Program-made: the position numbers and the translations under genes
Notes under the pieces: generated by a model
What the model saw: the letters and a program-made list of their open reading frames with translations, nothing else
What the model was told of the DNA's origin: nothing
Database searches by the model: none
NCBI GenBank assembly: GCA_019722365.1
Contig: JADFUC010000609.1
Location: 156,258-220,257, forward strand
From: Lithospermum erythrorhizon
Lineage: Eukaryota; Streptophyta; Magnoliopsida; Boraginales; Boraginaceae
Direction of reading: 5' to 3'
Length of the DNA: 64,000 bases
Shown here: positions 1 to 12,109 of the stretch, in pieces
Numbering within the stretch: position 1 is the first letter of the stretch
Layout of the letters: each line of letters begins with the position of its first letter

Positions 1-62
1 ATGTTGATGAAGTATAGTCCAATACATAATTACAAAATATAAGAGAGAAAAAATTCAAATAC

Positions 63-3000
63 CTCCCAGTACTGTATGTGTGTCGGGGTTGCCCTGTCCA
101 AATCGAGATGCATCTTGATATCCTCATGAAGCTCTTCCATTTCTTTCACAGTCAAACCCTGTATACATCATTACAATGTCATTATACTGATTAGACATAA
201 GCCGCCAATACAACACGTAATAGAAGGCGTGAATATCAGATACTTGCAGAAAGATATTTTCAGTTGTAATAATTTGCCAAACAGCATATTGCATGTTTTT
301 CCATTGACTTCCACAAATATGTCAATTTTTGTTGGGATGCAGTGATGGACACTTACTAAGTTTGCCCCTTTTAAGCCACAGACTGAGATTTGAAGGTAAT
401 AATGGCATGCATCATAAGCAATTACATGTGGTCATGCGGGAATAGCATGTGCAGGAAAGAGGGTTTTAGATACAGTTATTTTATTGCAGCTTGTAAGTAA
501 TGGACAGTAGAAAAAGACCAAGTCTAAATAAGCCTCAGGTTTTTGAGAAAAGTTGTCACCAGAAACCCTTGAATCCAGCTTTACAAGTTTCATAATTCAT
601 GACTTAATGAGTTTATTCAAGTTGGACAGCCTCAACCAAGGTGTAGATATCTTAGAACTTAGCACTTCACGAGACAAAGACGGCCAGTGCATTAATTGTC
701 ATCACCTTTTATGAGGTGGCAAGAGAAAAATATTGAACAAAATGAGTCAAGTCTATCTCACAAATAAATTAGCCCCTTTGGAGCAAACACAAGGATAATA
801 ATTGTCTAAATAACATTATATATAACCCTTAAAAAGACAAAGTAGCAACTTCTAATTGACATTTCTGCAGTAATTTTGTTTTTGCAAGAAGATTGGCATA
901 CCTTAAAGACAGTGTATGGTTCATTTATCTCAATATCCATGTCCTCAGAAGGATCCAGATTCTTCGTCAATATATCAATTGGCTTCATGCGACCTTCCCG
1001 AAGCCGAATCTCAGATCTGACTTTACTTTGATCAAAGTGAAACTGCAATTAAATTTTTCAAGAACCAGGAAATTAAGGGTATTGAGAAACAAAAGAAGTG
1101 AAACAGGCTAAATAATTTCTAAGAACATAATTAAGAAACAACAATTATTTTAACATTGGAAGGAAGATGCACCTCTTCCTCCTTCTTCTCCCAGTCATGG
1201 AACTCAGCACGGGCTCTCTCTCTGGCTAACAAAGCCTGCAAAAGAAGGATCTCCAATCCTAAGAAACTGTAGAATGCAGCAGAATGCTAAGACTTGTACA
1301 AACTACAAACACACGAAAATATACCATTTCTTCCTCATGTTGCGCTTTCTCAATAGCTCTTTCCTCCCTTCTTTTTTTAACCTTTTCCACTTCTGCCTGC
1401 AAATATATTTAGGAGGTTGTAATCTCACACATATTTACCAACTATATTAATATTTTAAATGAGACTGATAATAAGGCCAACATTGGAGTTATGCTGTCAT
1501 AAATTGAAAGTTTCATTTGCAAATTATTAAACCACAACAGAAGCACCGAAACAACAAAGAAAAGATGCACCAGATTAATAAATGGAATAAAGAAATATAA
1601 CATAATATGCTTCATGTGTCTTTCACCAAATCTGAAATACTAGGTGAAGTCATTTACTTCCTTAAGAGTGTGCTACTAATATTTCAGAACAAAGTTGAAG
1701 TAATGAATTTTGAGCAATGGCAACAGACAAGACTTCAAATATTTGTGATGAGATTTTAAGAAACAAATACGCTTGCAGGGTTAGATCAAAAGCATCAAGG
1801 TACTTCAATTTACTTGTTTAAAATCCCTGACAAGAGAGAAGCCAAATTAGAGATAGGAGGTTGAAAAGGAGAAACCGGACTAACGGTTCTCAAAGACTAA
1901 TGTGTGACATAGTTTTGATTCACTATTTTATCAACCATATTAAATACTTACATAATCTTATCAACATTACAGCATGGCAAGAGAGTAAAATTCACACTGT
2001 TTACAGGAACAAGTCTTATTAAAACTAGATTCTCAAACTTAATAACAAGGGGAAAAACTTGGACGAAGTGAGAGAAAGCACTTATTTTATCGACACACAC
2101 ACAACAATGAGTGGCACATTCAATTGAAATGGAATCAAGGTAATTAACAAGAACTTTTCAAAAAAAAAAAAGACTAAATTAAAGGATCTCCTTTCTTAGA
2201 TTGAATATATACATTGCTTACTAGATTAACCATTTAAGAAATATACACTCGTTTGGAGAAGAGAAATTCTATCACACCTGTCTTTAGACCACATTGGGAT
2301 ATTAAACATAGGCTTCAATCAGGAATTATAGCAAATGATTGATGGAAATGAGGGAACACATCAACACAAGCAGCACTAATCCAAAAGAATAAATATGAGC
2401 AAATAAGAATTACTTCATCATTTGTAGAGGAACGAATATAAAAGAAGGACTAAAATGACACTTGACAAACTCGCAAGATACATTTACAATTTCACTTAAG
2501 AACAGAGACATAACATATTAACAAAATCATACACCGTTTGAACAGAAGAAAGCTACATACCATTCTTTCTCTCTGCCTTTTCTTTTCAGCCTTCAGAGAA
2601 AACTCATCAAGGGACACTCCTTGACCAACATCACGCTCAATTTTCTTCCGCCACACAAATCTTTAAAAAAAAAATTGAAGGATTAGATGCAAGACAGCAC
2701 AAAATTGAACTGTCTGGTGCTATTAAACAGAGGTCTTCAAACAGACCCCTACACGAGATATTGCAACTTCAAGATAATCCTCGATTGAGTACTAAGTTCC
2801 CACTTCATAGCATTACATTACTACCACATGGCCGAATAAAAAATAAACAATTCCTTGAGCTATTATCATTCTCATTCTTCACCAATGCACTCATATAGGG
2901 AGACACGAAGAACATATGTGTTTTCCAATTTTCCCATGTTTTTAAGCTACTTTGTGAACCCTGATCACATGCATATACTCTCCACTATAACTAACATACA

Positions 3001-4037
3001 TCCTAATGCATTCAATAATCAAACACAGAGATCAAAGAATACAATTTTATAATTTCTTGTGTCGTTACAACATAATTCCTTGTGTATGCAGCCTTACCCA
3101 GTGATAACGGAGGTTGTATCTGAATCCTCATGTACAGTGTGTTTTCAAAACTATATGGAACTAAATCCAGCATTAAGACCAACTAACTACTTGTAATTAA
3201 GATTTGCCCAATTAGGAATTCAGTAAAAAAAAACAACTCTATTACTAACATTATCTCGAAACAACAAATAAAATTTGGACAACAAAGATATAAGAAGAAA
3301 ATTTGAACAGGAAAATAATCTTACGTTTCATTAAGGTTAGAATCACCAAACGGATTCGAATCGTTCGAATACCCAGAAACTGACTGTGAGTTCAATTTCT
3401 TAGCAGCTTTCATTGCCTGCAACCCACCAAATCAGAAGATTAACTCAATCTCTTGCTTCCAACATTTCAATTTCGTTTGGATTTTAACAGAACATCAAAG
3501 AAATATTATCTTCTTCCCAAAAACATTGTCCATTTTCTAATCAAATACCCCGGAGTATTTTTTAATATGTTAATATTTGGAGAAAATATATCAAAAATAG
3601 TATTTTTCAACCTAATTTACTATTCAACAGACAATATTGATTCAAACCATAGTGATGTGTGCCAATAAAGTCTAACAAAGTCTGTTGATTCTAACCATAA
3701 AACCCAAACTAAACTATTTCTTTTGGGAGTATAAAATGAAGAAAAAAACATAGCAGACCTTCTTCTGTGCTTTCTTAGCCAAATATTCCTTAATGTCTTC
3801 TTCACTAATCTTCCTACTCTTCTTCCTCTTTGCCTTACGGTTACTTCCTCCGCCGCCGCCGCTACTACTGCTTTCATCGTCGGAATATTTTCTCCGTCGT
3901 TTACTCCGCCGAGGTGATGAGTCTGAGTCAGATCCTGAATCGGAGTTGTCGGAGTAGCGGCGGCGCGAACTTGACCGCCTTCTACTTGACGAGGATTTGG
4001 TTTCCTTCCCATCTGGGATGCTTTTCCGATTGTCCAT
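63..4037 (-). CDS. CACTIN: CACTIN, 5' half of gene (exons 1-7; continues off the left edge)
   Basis: Seven coding exons read on the minus strand: 3759-4037, 3325-3416, 2561-2660, 1325-1396, 1173-1235, 902-1042 and 63-158. All introns are GT-AG, phases agree throughout, and together they give 281 codons without a stop. The start at 4037 is supported by an in-frame TAG at 4068-4070. Residues 1-75 are Arg/Ser-rich, as in splicing-associated proteins; then come the motif EYLAKKAQKK, a charged helical stretch (exons 3-5, EEERA/EKA type) and the block beginning FHFDQSKVRSEIRLREGR in exon 6, which is highly conserved in CACTIN. Exon 7 ends in ATPTHIQYWE and bases 1-62 are intron. CACTIN is a conserved nuclear protein tied to pre-mRNA splicing and embryo development in plants; the C-terminal Cactin domain lies outside the window. 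Identification is from recalled family sequence and is firm; the remaining exons cannot be seen. The largest introns are 1397-2560 and 2661-3324, in which I see only AT-rich sequence. Confidence 0.95.
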
Positions 4038-4118
4038 TTTTAGTATCGTCTTCGGTCTTTGCCCAGTCTATCGCTTTAGATTGGGATGTGTCCTGTGCTA
4101 CACCAAATCAGAAGTTGA

Positions 4119-4640
4119 GCTTTATGAATAAGACATTGCAACTCAACCAGACTAATTCATTCCATGTTTCTTATTATCCGACAAGTTCGTTAAAAAGAAG
4201 ACTTAACAAGTATGATTCGTTAGTAGACATCCATCATAGTAAAATACATTATTCACCTGAGCTGCTATAGACACACTCAAACAGTAAAATGAAGGGTGTG
4301 AAGAAGGGGCAGACGCACGCTTTAAACATGGGGCCTTCGTTTCATCATCCAAAATATATAAACTACAATCAACGACAATTCAAAAGCTATAAATAAGACA
4401 TTGCAACCCAACCAGACTAATTCATTCCATGTCCCTTATTATCCGACCAGTTCATTTACAAACGACTTATAAAGTATGATTCTTTAGTCGACATCCATCA
4501 TACTAAATTACATTACTCACCTAAGCTAAAATGAACGACGTGAAAAAGGGGTGGGCGGATGATTTAAACATGGCCGTTTGTTTCATCATCCAAAATATAT
4601 AAACTACAATCAACGACAATTCAAAAGCTATGAATACTAC
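4119..4640. repeat. Tandem duplication upstream of CACTIN
   Basis: Two adjacent imperfect copies, about 4119-4385 and 4386-4626, followed by the first bases of a third (from 4627). Shared landmarks include AAGACATTGCAAC near each start, a central TATGATTC..TTAG..GACATCCATCATA block, and the identical end CATCCAAAATATATAAAC followed by TACAATCAACGACAATTC. Copy 2 is about 25 bp shorter through internal deletions. The repeat begins about 80 bp upstream of the CACTIN start codon, so it probably covers the promoter or 5' UTR; each copy carries a TATA-like ATATATAAAC, in plus orientation. Confidence 0.85.
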
Positions 4641-5148
4641 ATAAACAAAAAAATAATGGCCATTGAAACTAGCAGTTATACATGAACTCACAAATCTCAT
4701 TTTTTCGGCATAAAATATTTAAACATTCTAAATATATATAAAAAATGTAATTAGCAAATAACCAACTAAAGCAATTAAACAATTAATTCTAGCTCTTATA
4801 ATCATAATTACTACACTGAACTTGAGTGATTGGACACCAAATTAATTTATCCTAATATATCACATAAACTTTACAATTGAGTAAAATACCTAGCTAATAG
4901 AAAACCTAATAAGAATAATGATGAACATAATAAAGTAAAAGAAGTGAATAATATTGAAATTGAAACGATAACTTAGAATATAGGATGAAGACTACCTTGG
5001 TCGCTGCGCTGGGGGGGGGGGGTTGAGGAAGAGGGAGAGTTGGGTTTGATGGAGTTGTTTATGAGTCGAGCCGAACGGAAGTTTTTTTATAGCTAAATGT
5101 AGGTTGGATGATTATTCGAGTCGAGCGTAACTCGCTTGATAATGTCTT
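4641..5148. other. CACTIN upstream spacer with G12 homopolymer
   Basis: This is AT-rich non-coding DNA with no supported ORF. It contains an uninterrupted run of 12 G at 5011-5022. On the minus strand the CCAAG|GTAGTC at about 4991-5000 resembles a splice donor, so a 5' UTR exon of CACTIN could begin around 5000-5050; I could not find a convincing matching acceptor, so this is only a possibility. Confidence 0.35.
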
Positions 5149-5156
5149 GTTAGAAC

Positions 5157-5584
5157 TAGGGTGGATACGAATTGAATATTTTTTTATTTGAATTTGAAAG
5201 TTGTTGAATACGAATCAAATTCGAATCTGATTTTGCATTCGAATGGTAAACAAATGTGAATATGAATGCCTTAAGATTAGATTCGAAATTTTTCGAATAA
5301 GCTCATTTAGAATTCTAACCAAATATTCTATTCAAATAATATTTGTATAGATATTTTATTAATTTATATGAAATATGTATATTAGAATTCGATTTCGAGT
5401 TCGAATATAAAATATGACGAATATCGAATCGAATTTGAATATTGATAGAATGCTATCGAATCGAATTTAAACTTAATTTTAGTATTCGATTCGAATACAA
5501 ATACAAATTCAAATACTGTTCTAAAAATCAAATTTGATGATATTCTATTCGAATTCGGTTCGGTTCGGTTCGTATCCATCCCTA
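5157..5584. mobile_element. hAT-type MITE with perfect 8-bp target site duplication
   Basis: This is a 428-bp non-coding element. Its left end TAGGGTGGATACGAA and the reverse complement of its right end, TAGGGATGGATACGAA, differ by one inserted base. The 8-mer GTTAGAAC lies immediately outside both ends (5149-5156 and 5585-5592). An 8-bp duplication with TAGGG termini is characteristic of the hAT superfamily. The interior is saturated with TTCGAAT-like words and carries three GGTTC units near the right end. It has no transposase, so it would depend on one supplied elsewhere. Confidence 0.85.
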
Positions 5585-5592
5585 GTTAGAAC

Positions 5593-7779
5593 TATGAAGA
5601 TTCAATCTCAATAAATTATAAATAAAATCATTTTTTCTAAATCAAATATTAGTAGAATTAAGCACTACTTGTGGACAAGAATACAATAAGAACTCAATGA
5701 AAATAGAGTAAGTATAAATTCAATATGAACATTATAAAATTATAAAATAGCTTAGCCCACATGATATTCAAATTTATGACAAAATCAAAATAAGAAATTA
5801 AATATTAAAAAAGATAAAGTAGAATAAGAAGAGTTTTCAAAGCATATTTATGAAAAACCTTCATAAAGCGTTAATATTGAAATATTAATTTTTATACGAG
5901 GCGACAAGTGGGGTGGCAGTTGTTAAAGGCGAGCTATTCGATAAAGTCGAGGCTCGAGCCTCCAGTACCGCCATAGTTTTAAGTGGCGTTGACTGTGCAC
6001 AACTCCCCAGTCCACGTCCCGATTTTCGTAAGTGTGGTGTTGTGTTGAACGAAGTTTCAATTAGAGACAAAATAGTTATTTCACCTCTATTATTACTAGT
6101 GTACCTTGGGAATTCGTGGCCATTGTGAGGCTTAGGGTTTTATTGTTGAATCTAGAACAAATTTCAAAAAAATTGAATGGTTTAAAAAATCAAAACTCAA
6201 AAATAAAAACAGTTCTACTTATTTACAAAAAATGTCATCATGTATCTGTCAACCGACACATTTTACCCTCTCATATCGGATCCAAATCGAGGATCTCACA
6301 GTCTTACAATTATTCTAACATAAAGGTACAAATATTCGAAAGATTAAAAACTCAAAAATTGACCAGTATGCCATCATAACGTCATATATTTCAAATATAT
6401 CATTGCTATAATAATAATTAAGCATTTTATCCTCATAATCTGAATCTAGCTCCATGACAAGTAAACTATACAACCTTGAAAGCATATAGTACAGATTGAG
6501 CGTTTTGGGACGGCGGCAATATCCCGCATTCGCAACAGCTTTGTTGTTCAATCTTTAACAAAAGAAGTTGATTTTCAATGGAATCTTGTAAATAATAATC
6601 AAATGAAGTATCTTCAATGATATTGTAGAATAGTGTTTTCTACTATAAGGAAACATTAATCCCTATATTCTATACTCGTAGGAAGCGATCTTGTATTGAA
6701 GTGGTTAAAGAGGAAAACTCTAGTTCCGACCAATTGAGGCACATCCGTCATTAACTCCTCCGTGGTATAACACTTGAGAACAAGAATCTCGAATAAGAAT
6801 CTCGAATGACCATTAATATAGCGGTTTTCACATTTTTTACACACTTGCACCAAAGAAGATAAATATAACGAGAGAATACCATCTCACTTTCTTTTCGTCT
6901 CCTACATCATTCGATTAAGTATTATGTTAGACTATTTTACAATAGGAGACATTTTTTTGCCTGATCTCTTGCGAAGGCAGATGAATTCGAGGGACTAGGT
7001 AAGACTCCGATCATTGTGAATTTTTCAATCAAAACCATTTAATTTCATCCACACATGACATTTCTTTCCCTCATTTTTTTATTTGACATTTTTTAGTTAA
7101 CAATTTGATAAGGTTTTACAAAACAAAATTTACCAATATTTTTTTTATTTTTTAAAATTTATAAATAAAGGCGATGGTGAAGATATTTGATGATCAATAG
7201 CGGTAAAGAGATAATTGTATTTTGATTTGTCCCTTACTTTAGATAGTCAATATTACTAATTATTATATATATATTGTTTTGCTATTTAAATTTGATTTTC
7301 TTGATAATAATAATATATTCTTTTCATTTTATAAAGATTCTTTACTTTCACTTTTTTTTCTTTTTAACATGCATTTTAAACCTTTGAAAAAATCAATACT
7401 AGACAACTATATTCACTACAATTCAAAAGAACTACTTCAATGATGGAGTTTAGAAAAGGATTGGTAATGAAGTTTAAATGACCAAGGGACAATCTCTCAA
7501 TTTAGAAAATTTCAGAGTTTATCATATATTTATAAGTTATATTTATATAAAATATATACTTGACAATTGACTTCCTCAATAATAAAAGAAATCATTTAAA
7601 TAGATTTAATATTTTGTCCCCTCCTCAATTTTGGTTCAAACTAGTTCGCGATTACAACTTCACGTATCATAATATTCTTACATGAATTAAATCATATAGT
7701 TCTAACAAATACTCACCCTTATCGGAGTATTTCACATCCTCTTGCATAATGTTGTTCTTGGGTTGAAGCGTGAAAGTAG
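5593..7779. other. AT-rich intergenic spacer
   Basis: No coding region could be supported. The only compositional island is about 5895-6070, which is richer in GC and open in more than one frame but matches nothing I recognise. The rest is AT-rich with homopolymer A/T tracts and no clear terminal repeats. Confidence 0.5.
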
Positions 7780-8770
7780 GCTTATTAGGTTAGGTAGTCC
7801 TTGTCCTTCCAACCCATTTAGTAGAGTAGAAGTAAGATGTTTGTCAGCTAATTGAGGCCATTTACACGTCCTACATAGTATGCCTATTTTCGGGGTTTTC
7901 ATATGCAAGCATTTACAGAGCTACTTTCAAGAATTTTCCACACTTTGATTTGAATTTCCCTCGAGATCGGTCAACTAAGATTATCTTTGTTGTCTTGTAT
8001 GCATTTTTTTCAGCCCATTCGACGAATCGTTTCACCGTTTTCTCGTCTCTCAGGAAAATTTGTCAAAATGGGTTTGGCCTTCCATACTTAAAATAAGTAA
8101 TAGGACAACTCCAAAGTAAGCATCGAGTTTTCTTCGTTACCATCACAGTCGAATACTCGGGAGCCATGTATCCACGTATGGACCGTAAAAGCGGCACAAA
8201 AGTTGAAAGGATGGCATCGGCCGAATTTTCTAGATTAACTTGGGAGACTAAAACTTACAATCTTGGGCGCAAAGTTATAATCCAACATGATGGTTAAACA
8301 ACTTAACATTGCCGTGTATGACACCCAGTTCAATTACTCTCTGAGAGAAAATCTAGCCACGTCGTGCCTAGACATATATTAAGCCACTCTTTCCCATTGT
8401 GAAAGGATGATTACGATTATCCTCGTTTAAGCAAATGAATTCTAAGAAATTTTTGACATATACTCATAGACAAGGATCGTTTAGAAGACTAGGCTGCCTT
8501 TTTGAGATACTCATAGACAAGGATCATTTCGAAGACTTCGTTGCGATAACTTTTCGAGACGAACTACATTATCATGATGCAGAACACATAATATCTCGAT
8601 ACTCCCTAAGAATGTGAAGTCGAGACAAATCTCTTTATTCTGACAACCCACTTCACCGTTATTAATATTAATACAGCCCACTAGGTAGACCGTCCCAAAA
8701 GACCCGACGATGATTTTCTTGAAATTTTGAGTGGTACATTTTTTTCATCTCAATCAGTGAAAAGTGGGGG
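7780..8770 (-). pseudogene. Receptor-like kinase pseudogene (whole kinase domain, frameshifted)
   Basis: Read on the minus strand, fragments of one kinase domain appear in the right order but in shifting frames. They are an N-lobe start (FSLIEMK, then GTVYL, about 8660-8770), the alphaC/beta4 region DNVVRL with the hinge MILVYEYL (about 8505-8575), a catalytic loop IHGNVK in place of IHRDVK (about 8310), an activation-segment end GYMAPEYSTV (about 8145-8175), then DAYFGVVLL (subdomain IX) and a C-lobe with WAEKNA and an eroded RPTMxDVV (about 7860-8030). The arginine of HRD and the DFG motif are lost and stop codons are frequent, so no active kinase is made. Domain style suggests a malectin/FERONIA-like or related RLK, but the ectodomain is missing and the subfamily is uncertain. 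Confidence 0.7.
8460..8537. repeat. Short direct repeat inside kinase pseudogene
   Basis: ATACTCATAGACAAGGATC followed by a similar TTTaGAAGACT tail occurs at 8460-8490 and again at 8507-8537, a period of 47 bp. On the minus strand this duplicates the hinge-coding segment (ILVYEY) of the kinase pseudogene. Confidence 0.75.
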
Positions 8771-9278
8771 AGCAAATTATCCGACCACTAAAGTTGATGG
8801 TACATACTTCTCCTTTCTCTTCCAATTCTACCATTCATGTTTTCAGTTTTAAATTTAGCTACGTAGGAATAACTGGAAGCTAAATAATGAGTAAAATATA
8901 ATAGAAATAGCAACTCAAATACTCGATCCCTACAGCCTTTTGGCGGTAGAAATGATAATATTAAGAGTCACATATGATGTGTACTAATGGATTAATCTGA
9001 TTCATATCCCTTTAATATTACAAATTTTATACGCGTATTTGATTTGATTAACATTATCAATGTGGTGATACATGAAATCAAATATAAGATTGTGCTAGGA
9101 ATGATTAATATATTTCCAGTTTAGTATTTTTAATAATTTGATACTTTTACTTTCATAATGTAGCGAAGACTTATCAGCTTGATATAGTTAAAATTTGAAA
9201 GTTCATTCATTTTACCACAAAAGACTAACGAAAGTTCCATTCAAGATCTTCAATCAAAATAGAAATCATTTGCTATGA
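8771..9278. other. Spacer between kinase pseudogene and copia internal region
   Basis: AT-rich DNA without supported genes. A 5' LTR of the following copia element would be expected here, but I see no stretch resembling its 3' LTR at 13594, so the 5' LTR is missing, replaced or too diverged to recognise. Confidence 0.35.
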
Positions 9279-9296
9279 TAGTATCGAGAGCTTAGG
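9279..9296 (+). other. Primer-binding site of copia A (tRNA-iMet type, mutated)
   Basis: TAGTATCGAGAGCTTAGG resembles the usual plant copia site TGGTATCAGAGC, complementary to the 3' end of initiator tRNA-Met, with a G-to-A change and an extra G inside CAGAG. It sits 25 bp upstream of the gag ATG at 9321. Confidence 0.6.
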
Positions 9297-9320
9297 AATT
9301 AACAGAATTGACAATAAATC

Positions 9321-10260
9321 ATGGAAAACCAAAGCGAGAGAGGATCGATAAGCAAAATCCGTTTGCGGAGGATCAAAATCGGCTCAAAATCAAAGTGGTA
9401 CCCGATTTCGCTTGAGAATAAAATTGATGATCGTTATATCTCCATGCTTCGGATCATTCGAGTTTTAGTTTTAGATTTCTTGAATGAAATCTTTATATGT
9501 CTTGGAGTAGATCTATGATGATTGCTTTAAGCAAAAGAACAAATTAGAGGTTTATAAATGGTGGGGAATTAGAGCTCCATTAACAAATGAATCGACATAT
9601 AGCCGGTGGAGGAAGGTGAATTTCTTTCTTATGAATTGCAGTAATCGAAGAAGATTGAGGCAGGGGTTGTATGTTTTGCGAGATAATACAGAACCTTTGG
9701 GATGAGATTAAAAAGGGAGCAATTGGGGATGTAATGGTCTAGGGTGTATGAGTTGAGGAGGAACATATATCTGATAAAATAGGGAGTGATTTAGTACTGT
9801 TTTTCTATAACAAATTTAAGAATGCTTGGGATGAGTTAAATTATTGTTTAAAGATTAGAATGTGTATAATGAGGAAGAGAAAATGAAATCACGATTCCTA
9901 ATGGGAATAGGTGAGGGAGCATGGGGAATCGGATACTTTTAATGAGTGCCTTGCCTCTGCAGCTGAAAGCCTATTCATTGGTGACTAATGTAAGAAAAGC
10001 AAATAGCTCTTCGTAGGAGTGTCTATGGAGGCGTTGGAGAGTGTGATGCGGGTGGAAGTTGAAGGTAGTGATGTGAGAATGCGAAGCCACGGTATGAGAG
10101 ACACGAGAACAATGTGATGAATGTTAAAGCATTCAATAGTCAAAAGTACAGGGGAGAACTATGGTGATGAGTCGAGGGACTATAAAGAGGGAAAAGTATG
10201 GATAAGTCTTAGCTAAAGTGTATTTTTTGTGAAAAAAGCGGATATTTAAGGCAAAATTTG
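9321..10260 (+). pseudogene. gag: copia A gag remnant
   Basis: An ATG at 9321 opens a 65-codon frame, followed by fragments typical of copia gag in shifting frames. At about 10213-10260 a degenerate zinc knuckle reads CIFCEKSGYLRQN: the two N-terminal cysteines remain, but the histidine is replaced by tyrosine and the last cysteine by asparagine. Gag would build the cytoplasmic virus-like particle of the element. It is non-functional here. Confidence 0.6.
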
Positions 10261-10509
10261 TTTAAAGCTTATAGGTTTCATAGTGGTGGCCGGGGTCAGG
10301 AATCAAAGAGGGAGGGAGGAAAGGCAAATGAACAAGGTGATGTATCAAAGAGTATCTTGATGCCTTTTTAGCAGTACCATGCGAGGAGGATAAGGAAGAG
10401 AAGCGAGGGAAAGGAGCTAATCGCGATCGATAATGTCTTGATATATCGAGAGCTATGATGATTTTTGCGGTAATGTGTCCCTGTCGACCTAATGATGTAG
10501 TTCTTAATA

Positions 10510-11800
10510 TTGATTTTGGTTCATGGATTGTGGATAGTGGAACTTCAACACATATGTGCGATAATATTGTTTGCTTCATTATTTAAAATCTCTTCAATGT
10601 CCATATCTGTTAAATTGCACAGCAAATTCTACCAAAGCATTGCCACTTAAGGTAATGTTAAAATTTACCTAATGGTTTTAACGCATTACAAATACATCTA
10701 TATATAGGATCTTTTTAAGCATATGTCGTTGTTTGTTAGTAAACTTTACAAGACTTAGGATACACAGTGATTTTCATCCTGATTTATGTCTGTTCGCGAG
10801 GACTTTAATACACATAAAAGTTCTTGTAGTGGGCAATGAAAGAAGGTAGACTCTATGTGTTGACATCAAGATCTTTTGATGTCTGTTTTGTCTTATGCGT
10901 ATTAATAGACAATCCGCACGTAATAAATAACTTTGTAAATAGTTTTTAATAAAATAGTTGTCAAAAGATGCTATCTTTGGCACCACCAGACTAGGGCATT
11001 GCTCTGTTGTTTTGAAACATGTTTTGAGTTTGAATGAATATAATCATGATGTGAGTACACCTTGTTTTGATTTGTCCTTTGACAAAACAACACGGAATAT
11101 CATTTCCTTTGAGCAAAACCATTACCCGCAGGACAGCACCGATTGATTCGTGTGGACGCTTTGGGGCTAGATACTTCGTAATTTGTGGTTGAGAGATCTG
11201 AGGTAGGACCACTTGGACCTTTATGCTTCGACCAAAACCGCAGTCTGTCACCATACTTGACAATTTTAGTATGGTCAGAGACACGGTTTGATAAGACTAT
11301 AAAAGTGTATTAGAGGACTAACAATGGCCTAGAAATTTATTAATCATGAATTGTCGGCCTTAACTTTATGCTTATATTAGTATACCACGAAATCTTGCCC
11401 ATACAGCACTTGACAAAATGGTAGAGTAGAGAGGAAATATCCACATTTGTTGCAAGTTGCTAGGTCCTTGATGACAATCCAAACTCCCTCAATTGTCTTG
11501 GGAGATTCAATTTGATAGCCACATCGTCATCAGCCGAATTCACTCACGTGTTGCGTTGGAAGTCTCTTTTTGGTAGCCTTTGTTTGCTTCCAATAATAAA
11601 CCACATAAGACTAACTTCAAAATCTATTTGTTTTCTAGGATATCCGCCACGTCAAAAGGCATACATGCTATTGAATTTAAAACTCATAAAATTTTAATTT
11701 CAAAGAGATGTTTTTATGAAAATGTATTTCCCACTTTTATGATTCATCCTCGTGTAAAGCATTGCATTCTTTAAGCCCACGACAATGACGGCGGAGCCTC
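10510..11800 (+). pseudogene. pol: copia A protease and integrase remnant
   Basis: The aspartic protease signature is clear at 10524-10575 as WIVDSGTSTHMC, normally WIVDSGASxHMC. At 10958-11145 there is a GAG-pre-integrase segment (LGHCSVVLKHVLSLNEY) whose HHCC zinc ligands are partly lost. The integrase C-terminal part is seen at 11512-11750 in two overlapping frames (LFGSLC, then NKPHKTNF, a LGYP-type block and KILISKRCFYENVFP). The central catalytic DDE region is badly broken. The order protease-integrase ahead of RT identifies copia. Confidence 0.75.
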
Positions 11801-12109
11801 TTGTTCCTATAAATTTTATCAATTTCGATTCCATTTGCTTACCATCTCCTTAGGCACTAACAATGTTCCTAGTGTAGATGATGAAGCCTGCGCTTCGATC
11901 GGTCTTTTCCTTATTTATCTCACTATACTTGTGTTCACCCAGGCAGTCTAGAAGACTTCGAGAAAGCCTCACATTGGTTGAATGATTATGTTCTTACTAC
12001 AAGGCAATTCGATTAGGTTATTCCTTCGTATACTCTTGCACACTTATTGATCTTTGTTGCTAACATTTTCCAAAGTCAGGGAGCCACACTCTTATAAAGC
12101 GGTGCGCTC

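Noticed and set aside
2855..3052. 65-codon plus-strand frame inside the CACTIN gene
   Set aside because: It lies in the intron between exons 2 and 3 of CACTIN, on the opposite strand, with low-complexity composition and no recognisable domain.
3830..4270. 146-codon plus-strand frame over the CACTIN start
   Set aside because: It is the antisense shadow of the Arg/Ser-rich exon 1; the minus-strand reading has correct splice sites, an upstream in-frame stop and family identity.
7860..8080. Copia integrase reading of the minus strand (DRSRGKFKSK looked like RSDRGGEFKSK)
   Set aside because: In context it is a kinase C-lobe: it follows GYMAPEY and DAYFGVVLL in order and is followed by an eroded RPTM motif.
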